Shown: piece by piece, positions 54,664 to 61,350 of the stretch
Layout of the letters: every line of letters begins with the position of its first letter
How positions within the stretch are numbered: position 1 is the stretch's first letter
From: Triparma columacea
Lineage: Eukaryota > Sar > Bolidophyceae > Parmales > Triparmaceae
Direction: 5' to 3'
Assembly (NCBI GenBank): GCA_030267965.1
Contig: BRYA01000320.1
Coordinates: 1,594-62,943 of the forward strand
DNA: 61,350 nt
The notes under the pieces: generated by a model
Seen by the model: only the letters and a program-made list of their open reading frames with translations
Databases searched by the model: none
Told to the model about the DNA's origin: nothing
Translations under genes and position numbers: made by a program

Positions 54664-55407
54664 CTTTAGATAGAGGAAGGAAAAGTGTGGGGAGTGTGTG
54701 AAGACCAGAGACCAGGCAGTGGGGTGTCTTTTTTTTGTGGTTTTTGGGGGGCATTTCGCGGGCTTCTTAATCCACGGATGCTATCTCCCGTATTAATCTA
54801 TGACATGAACGTACATAAAATAGTCGCGTCGATGTTCATGAGGTCAGTCTTGGGGTGGGTCCCTTGTTTTCCTGCCGTTTCACCGGAGGTGCTTGGCCTC
54901 ACGGAGCTCACCCAGTGCAGGACTTCGTTGGCGTAAGTAAAGGCGTAAGTAAATCGTTTCGCTGTCATAACATTTTCTCAAACCCCAACAGTCAAAACCC
55001 TCCCCTCCCTTTTCCCCTTTTGTCCTCCTTGGGGATAAAGTTCAATTCTACATTTGTAAGTGAGTATGGGGACGGACGAGGCAAGAGGGCCAGCCGTTGA
55101 GTTAAGTTATCTTCTAAAAGTTATGTCAAAACTGCGTTAGTGGAGTGGGAGTTGTAACCAAAGGAATATTGTCGGGCTGTTATAGCTCGGCTGGTCCCCA
55201 TTTTTGGCATGTTCACTGATTTTTTTGGTCTTCGGTTACTGGTTTTACCGTTATCACTTACGGGAGACGACATCTACATATATTTATGACGAACCTACTC
55301 ATTGGAAGATTCACTTGCCCCTATCACCTTCGATATCCTCACACTATTATCCCCATCCCACCCCCAGATTGAGCTTTGCGCAGGATTAAAAAACAGAGTG
55401 ATAGACG
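54664..55407. other. Divergent intergenic region, probably with an unplaced 5' exon
   Basis: These 744 bp lie between the small membrane-protein gene (minus) and the right START-like gene (plus). The first exon of the minus gene should lie here but I cannot place it. The last 200 bp before 55408 are likely promoter of the plus gene; an AT-rich ACATATATTTATG stretch lies near 55275. Confidence 0.35.
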
Positions 55408-58400
55408 ATGAGCAATTCTCCCAAGACCGGACAACGAGAAGAAGGGCATACCGACCCCTCAGAGTCAAACCTCTTGGGCGAACTCGCCTTCGAGGACATG
55501 ATAGAGGGCAGTGAGAGGACTAACAGAGTCAAGGAAGGTACGTAAATAGGTTGCGAGTATTCGTTAGGGAATGTTAAGGGGGGTGGAGTGGTTCTGTCCG
55601 ACATCGGAACGTCCAAAATCTCAAAGCTTACGAGCTAACAACCTCCCCCCTCTGCCATCGTTCCACCACAGCAGAAACGTCCAGGAGAGATCCTCAGACT
55701 GGGGGGATAGCCGAGGATGGGGACCTCCTTCAAACTGAAGGAGTTTCGGAACCATCGAAAGTTATGAACTCATATGAAGGCATGCCTGCATCGAGAGAGG
55801 TAATGTCTGCTGCAAATACCATTGATGACCAAGAAGAGTCGTACGGAGCAGTCATTGAGGTCACCGGGGAGCTTGAGGAGGGTCTACCACCCGTAGTGGA
55901 AAGCGATTATAAGTTCGTAGCGTCATCTAGGCCTCATGAGGAGGGTGAAGGTTTCTGGCAGGAAGGTGAGAATGGACGAAAAAGGGAAAGAACGTCATGA
56001 GATCAACACGGAGAAACATTTAATACCGGCACAAATTGTGCTTGTGACCATCTTCTTTGTCTTTAACCGCCCTTACACGAGTCGAACAATTGAACTAAAC
56101 CCTTTTCATCATCCGCTTCGCTCTTTGCAGGAGGAGGAGCCGAGGCTGGGAGGAGGGAGAAGAGGGCAGGGGAAGTAAACGAGGAGCGAAATAAAAGCTT
56201 AGGGAAGTCGAAGCTTCAAAGCGAAGGGAGAGAGGATGTGAACGATGGGTCAGGGACGAACGAAATGGTCAATCGGGAAAGAGATGAGCTGGAGGGGGGG
56301 TTACCTATTCTTTCACAACTGCAACGCAATGTAGAAGACCCTCGTAATTATAAGGGAGATCCAACGCCGTCAGAGGGCGCCAAGGGGACTGAGATTTCAA
56401 TTGAGAAAAAGGAGGAAGTCTCGAGGATGGTAATGCAGGACGCAAACGCTGAATGGGTTGAGCGAGGTGAGTTCCGGTAGTTTGGGCTGCTTTGGGAGAG
56501 ATAGAGGAGAAGGAGAAGAAGAGGCTGCTTGCGGTGCTCGTAGGGCAGTTGAAGCTCGTCAGATTTCATCCAATGCTAACTCCAGCCAACGTCATCTCGA
56601 AACGCACCGTCACGGTAACCACACTTACCATCACAGCAGGGCCTCGAGGCGGGTATGTATATCCTCAAGAGGGATCTCTCTCTGATGGTGACGGAGTCCC
56701 GCTGCCGTCGCAGGTCGCCAGTACAAGCGAGGGCATGAAATTAAACACGTCAAGTGAGGAGACTTCGCTAGACATTAAAGCTGAGGGAGTTGAAAGAGGT
56801 GAGTTAAGGGTAGATGGGGATTCAAGGGGGGAGGTAGACGATAAGGGGGTTTTAGCGCGCGGATTTCGGTGACTGCAGAGGCTCGTCAAATATCATTTAG
56901 TATATGTGTCTACCCCACCAACACGTTTATCTTCATAAACAAACGCCCACGCTTACGTTCACAGTGACGCCTCGAAAGGGCGCTCACTCTCTGGTAGGAG
57001 GGGATCCCCTTGATACAGTGGGGGGTGTTTCACTGTCGTCACATGTAGAGAATTCAAGTGAGGATTTAGAAGAGGTGAGGAGATGAGATGAGGAGAGAAG
57101 TGATGGGCTGAAAACGTTAAGGATTGCGAGGGAGAAAATACGCAGGAGTCCTCAATTCTTTATAAGATGCATCTCAAGCCTCACACACTGCCGCTGCGAT
57201 TCTAACTCTTCTTCGTAAAACCCAATTCTTGCACAACTCTCCACCACGCTTGTCACAGGTGAGAAAGGAATCGGAGTAAATACATTGTCGCACCTTGCAA
57301 GCCACGCCCATGCACGTGATGATTTTGTCTCTAAATATAATCTCGCAACCCCTACGGTCGACGTTACTATTCCTAACTTACTAACGTCTTTGCTTTCGCG
57401 ATTTGCTTCGCTCCTCACACAGGCGCAGGAGAGGAGAAAGGTTATGAATATGGGCGTTGGGACAAGAATGGGAGGAAGAAGAGGAGGGAGTACGGTGGGA
57501 ATAGGCAGGAATAAAGTGTCGCACCTTGAAGGTGGGTCACAAGGGTCCATCAAGTCTGCTGGGGTGAGGCGAATGGTAAATGATAAGGGTGGGAGCGAAG
57601 CGGACTATGGGCTGGGGCTAGAGAAAGTAAGAGGTGTGATTGGAGGAGACGGAGCTGCGGTTAGAGTTGGCGCAGAGAGGTCTTCGATTCCCCGCGGAAC
57701 TGCGTCGGTGGGCGAGAAAGTCTCCGTAACCCTGATGGCGGACAGTGAGATGGATTTAACCATTCTCCTGAAGCAGAGGGACAAAGAGATAGCTGAATTG
57801 AAGGCCAACTTAAGGGCAACAAGAGCTCAACATACTGCCGATCTTGCGTCTACAGCATCGGCAGCAAACAACCTTGTTGCCGCCGTCAAGAGCACTGCGC
57901 ACGTTGGCACAGCTGCAGACATTGTCAGTGCTGCAACTGAACTTGCTGTCCTCGTTGCTGCCGCCGCTGATTCCGCCGCGGATCAGTCTGCTGTTGTCGG
58001 GCACGCTATCGACGATGTCGTTGTCATCGAGGCCGTGAAACACCGTGCCATTGCTGCCGTGGCTGCCGCTGATGTTGTCCAGTCTGCAAATGACGACGCT
58101 GGCAACCTTGGGGCAACTGCTGATATTGATAGGCTCCATGGAGACGTCGGACGAGGTGAGATCGTGTAGGGGGTGAGATGGGAAGGAGTGAAAAAAGAGA
58201 GGTCGTTGGGAAGCGGGAAGCCTGTTGAAATGATTCCAAAAAGCTAAAAAAACATCAACATTTCCACACCCGCAGAATCTGAAAATGATCATGGGGAAGC
58301 CAGACGAGGTGAGTGAGCGTCGAGCGCTCGAGGAGAAAAAGAATATCTTTATACTTTAGGAGAGGGCAGGAGATGTGTGGGAGGACAAGATGAAGCTTTC

Positions 58401-61350
58401 CACTTTTGCTCACTTTCCCCCCCTTGGTCGTTTCCTCTGCAGCACTTGAAATGTCTTACGAGGACGCCGGACGAGGTGAGTTGTGCGTTGAGAGCCGGAT
58501 AAGAAAAATACATTTCAATACTCTAGGGGAGAGCGGGAGAGTCGCGGGAGGACGCGCTGAAGCTTTGGATTTTTTTTCTCACTTTTGCAATGTGTTGTGT
58601 TGTCCCCTTCACAGTGTCTAAATCTAAAAGCTCTCACGAGGACGCTGGACAAGACCAAGGTAAGTTTGATTCAGGGAGTCGTAGGGGGGGAGACCCTTGA
58701 TATTCTACACGGAATCGAGGAGCACGCCTGGAAATCTTTTTCATTTTGACTAACACACGCCACTATCGCCATTACCGCAGACTCTGAAAATTGTCACGAG
58801 GACGCCGGACAAGGTGAGTTGTGCGTTGAGAGCCGGAAGAGAGAAATTGCAAATTAATACTCTAGGAGAGAGCGGGAAAGTCGCAGGAGGGCGCGTTGAA
58901 ACTTTGTAGTTTTTCCTCACCGCCTGCGTGCGGAACGTGTGGAGCCGTTTGTGGAGGGCCTGGCCCTCGGCGCCAAGCTCGACGGGCGGCGGCCGCGGCG
59001 CACGCGTGCGCGCGCCGGTCTCCGGCGACCGCGTGGGATCCATCTCCAGCGACCGCGTGGGTTCCCTCTGCGGCGACCGCATGGGGCGCTTCTGTGGCGA
59101 CCGCATGGGTTCCATCTCCGGTGACCACGTGGGGCGCTTGATATGCTACACAGAATCGAGGAGCACGCGTTGATATCTCTTTATGTTGACTAACATAACA
59201 AACGCCATAATCGCCATTACCGCAGACTCCAAAAACGGCAACGAGGACGCGGGACGAGGTGAGTTGTGCGTTGAGAGCCGGAAAAGAAAAATATATTTTA
59301 ATACTCTAGGGGAGAGCGGGAGAGTCGCGGGAGGGCGCATTGAAACTTTGTAATTTGTTCTCACTTTTGCAACAACGTTGTCCCCTTCGCAGTCGCTAAA
59401 TCTAAAAGCTCTCACGAGGACGCTGGACAAGACCAAGGTAAGTTCGTTTCAGGGGGTTGTATGGGGGAAGACCCTTGATATTCTACACAGAAACGCGCGC
59501 CGGTCTGCGGCGACCGCATGGGATCCATCCCTGGCGACCGCATGGGACCCGTCCCCGGCGACCGCAAGGGTTCCGTCTGCGGCGACCGCGTGGGGTCCGT
59601 TTGCGGCGACCGCGTGGGGCGCTTCTACGGCGACCGCATGCATCATCGAGTGGAATTCTTTTTCATTTTGACTAACAAAAGCCATAATCGCAATTACCGC
59701 AGACTCTGAAAATGGTCATGAGGACGCCGCCGGTCTGGTTGCAGACAGTAATAATGTTAGCGCCGTGCCGCCATCCGCCGGCCGTACGACCGCCGCTTCG
59801 ACCGTACCAATGAATCCTTACAGCTTCGTAAACGTTGCAAAGACGGAGGAGGAAATCAAAAGATTAGCGAACCTCGTCAATGTTCAAGGGATAGAAATTG
59901 CCGAACACCTCGTTGAGATAAAGAACCTCAAAGATATCAATGACAAGTTGATGAAGGAGAACGATGCGCTCAGGGCTGCTGCAGAAGAGATGGGCACTGC
60001 AGCCCTTACAAAAGCTTCTCCTTCGGACTACGAGCAAATTGTTACTGAAGATAACGGCAACGGGGGGCTCAACGAAGAAGAGGATATCGTACACGACATG
60101 GACGACGACGTTGAGATTGGGCATGTTGAGCCTCAGGGAAATGGAGAGAAGGGGCTGACTACATTCAGAGGCACTGCCCGGGACAGTGTGCCAAAAGAAC
60201 ATCCTAAAATCAAGAGCAAGAGCAACGACGAGATAGACATGGAAGCACTGCTGACTCTCGAAAATATTATAAAGAACGAGCCCCAACATTACACCGATGA
60301 GGAGGAGGAGGCAATCAATGAGGGCAAGGAGTTCTACATGAGTTGCAAGGCAAGCAAGAAATTCAAAGATGTGAAGTGTCCAGATCCCAGGGTGAAGTTA
60401 AAAACTGGGCACCTTGATGGTGAAGGCCTAGTGATTGGTATGGTTGAGACAGTTGTAGACGCTTCCTTCGAAGAATGTGTGGCATATGAGTTCATCAAGG
60501 ATTCAAAGGAGAGAAAGGCCAAGCTTGGGAAGAAGTACAAGGCGATCGAAACAAAGAAGCTTAATGGGCATTCACAGCTTTATCTTAACAGAAGAAAGCT
60601 TGGACAAGGACTTTCACTTAGGGAGTGGAGGCAAATTGGATGCTGGCAGAAAGAGAAGGGAGGAACAAAATGCTGGACAGTGTACAAAGACACCAACCTG
60701 TTGGATAACGACTTCCCATTAAGCCCTGGGACTGTTCTTGCATCTGCAATAACTACCTGGATGTTTCAAGTGCTACCAACTGATAAGGGGACCCCTCAGT
60801 GCCGCGTCACATTTGCTTCCAGGGTTGATATCAAGGGTTCTGTGCCCAACTTTGTCATGAATCGCTTGTCATCTAGCTATGCAAAGAGCATGATTGACAT
60901 CAGGAACAAGTTTGCAAAAACTGATGACGAAAAGGACTCGATTACACGAGAGTTACTTGCCAATGTTATAAAAAATGAGCAGCAAACTTATACAGAAGAG
61001 GAAGAAAAGGCAATCCAGAGAGGCAAGGAGTTCTACATGAGGTGTAAGGAAGTTACTGGGTCACGTGAACTCGAAGTCCCCGATGAACAAGTTGAAATGA
61101 AATCTGTCCTCTTTGAGAACGAAAGTCTTGTCGTTGGCATGTGCAATACCGTTGTTGACGCAAGTGTGGAAGAGTGCGTTGCATACGAATTTATGAAAGA
61201 TTCCAGGGAGAAGAAGAGTATGATTGGGAAGAAGTATAAAGCAATTGTAGCAAAGAAGATCAACAACCATTCACAGTACTACTTAAACAGAAGAAGTCTT
61301 GGAGTACAAGGAATGTCTGAGAGAGAGTGGAGGCAATTAGGTATTTGGCA
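55408..61350 (+). CDS. START-like multi-module protein, right copy (3' end outside window)
   Basis: Thirteen exons are inferred: 55408-55537, 55672-55965, 56131-56466, 56640-56798, 56965-57074, 57423-58155, six micro-exons (58276-58308, 58443-58475, 58615-58659, 58781-58813, 59226-59258, 59393-59437) and 59703 to the window end, over 1,210 codons. All joins are phase 1 except exon 5-6 (phase 0). The N-terminus is acidic and Glu/Ser/Gly-rich. Exon 6 adds a coiled segment (LLKQRDKEIAELKANLRATR) and an Ala/Val-rich stretch. The micro-exons repeat peptides of the form DSENxHEDAGQ. The last exon has a short coil, then two START-like modules opening VVDASFEECVAYEF and VVDASVEECVAYEF. Exons 3 and 4 are homologous to those of the left gene (same NVEDPRNYKGDPTPSEG), so the two are paralogues facing outward. 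A membrane part probably follows outside the window. Lipid binding is inferred. Confidence 0.75.
58276..59437 (+). repeat. Tandem array of phase-1 micro-exon cassettes
   Basis: Six exons of 33, 33, 45, 33, 33 and 45 nt alternate with introns of 134, 139, 121, 412 and 134 nt; the next intron is 265 nt. Exon 8 resembles exon 11, exon 9 resembles exon 12, and exon 10 resembles the start of exon 13, at offsets of about 780 bp. The introns after exons 8 and 11, and after 9 and 12, are also nearly identical. The array therefore grew by tandem duplication of a block of three exons and their introns. Confidence 0.75.
59004..59138 (+). repeat. 24-bp GC-rich minisatellite in intron 10 of the right START-like gene
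   Basis: About five units share the core GCGACCGC(A/G)TGGG with spacers such as TTCCCTCTGCG. It is the same family as the repeat at 6592-6706. It is preceded by a very GC-rich block (58920-59010) that is not seen in the other introns. Confidence 0.75.
59493..59643 (+). repeat. 24-bp GC-rich minisatellite in intron 12 of the right START-like gene
   Basis: About six units with the core GCGACCGCATGGG lie in the intron between the 45-nt exon 12 and exon 13. The unit length and sequence match the arrays at 59004-59138 and, inverted, at 6592-6706. Confidence 0.75.

Noticed and set aside
54685..54936. Plus-strand 83-codon frame between the last two genes
   Set aside because: There is no family similarity and no splice or start context; it overlaps the region where a minus-strand first exon is expected.
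58276..59643. CRISPR-like spaced repeats
   Set aside because: The repeated units are flanked by splice sites and lie in a eukaryotic gene; spacing is irregular (121-412 nt) and no cas genes are present.
1..61350. tRNA or rRNA genes
   Set aside because: I looked for the usual T-loop and D-loop text and saw no convincing set; a covariance search would be needed to exclude them fully.

Overview
This window is nuclear DNA from a eukaryotic alga, most likely a photosynthetic stramenopile. A bolidophyte/Parmales-type genome is my best guess, but I cannot prove it. The reasons are as follows. Most genes are split by short GT-AG introns; in my models about three quarters of the donors read GTGAG, and many introns have a CTAAC-like branch site and a C-rich tract before the acceptor. 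Several proteins carry plastid or thylakoid-lumen presequences of the kind used by secondary plastids (signal peptide, then an Ala/Phe cleavage point, in one case followed by a twin-arginine segment). There is an ABA4-type carotenoid gene, and a Jouberin gene implies a flagellated stage. No bacterial, viral or organellar block is visible.

Layout. The two ends hold two members of one gene family pointing outward: a huge START-like/multi-membrane protein at the left end (minus strand, start 8050, runs off base 1) and a paralogue at the right end (plus strand, start 55408, runs off base 61350). Their 5' halves are intron-rich and partly homologous. The right copy contains a tandem array of 33- and 45-nt micro-exons, all in phase 1. 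Neither gene ends inside the window.

Between them lie about 20 compact, mostly housekeeping genes: phytanoyl-CoA dioxygenase-like (+), glutathionyl-hydroquinone reductase (-), a SAYSvFN protein joined in frame to a thylakoid-lumen protein (-), a small membrane protein (+), MCM10 (-), an ABA4-like carotenoid protein (-), a 600-residue multi-membrane protein (-), a predicted lumenal protein (+), a TRF4-type poly(A) polymerase (-), a coiled-coil protein with a Lys-rich repeat tail (+), a CaaX-ending protein (-), a GMC oxidoreductase (-), an Mpv17/PMP22 protein (+), an FkbM-type methyltransferase whose 3' end lies in a disturbed tandem repeat (-), an unclear small gene (+), a CXXC-PHD chromatin protein (+), a C1GALT1-like glycosyltransferase (-), Jouberin (+), succinyl-CoA ligase alpha (-), a 1,552-residue LRR/WW protein (+) and a small membrane protein (-).

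Most neighbours are divergent or convergent with 90-330 bp between them, so shared promoters and close 3' ends are the rule. The genes do not form one pathway. The most unusual parts are the outward-facing START-like giant genes with their micro-exon and minisatellite arrays, a small hAT-like MITE at 8567-8763, and a membrane-protein gene with a long in-frame extension past its stop codon. Exon boundaries were placed by eye from reading frame, splice motifs and protein similarity; RNA data would be needed to confirm them.
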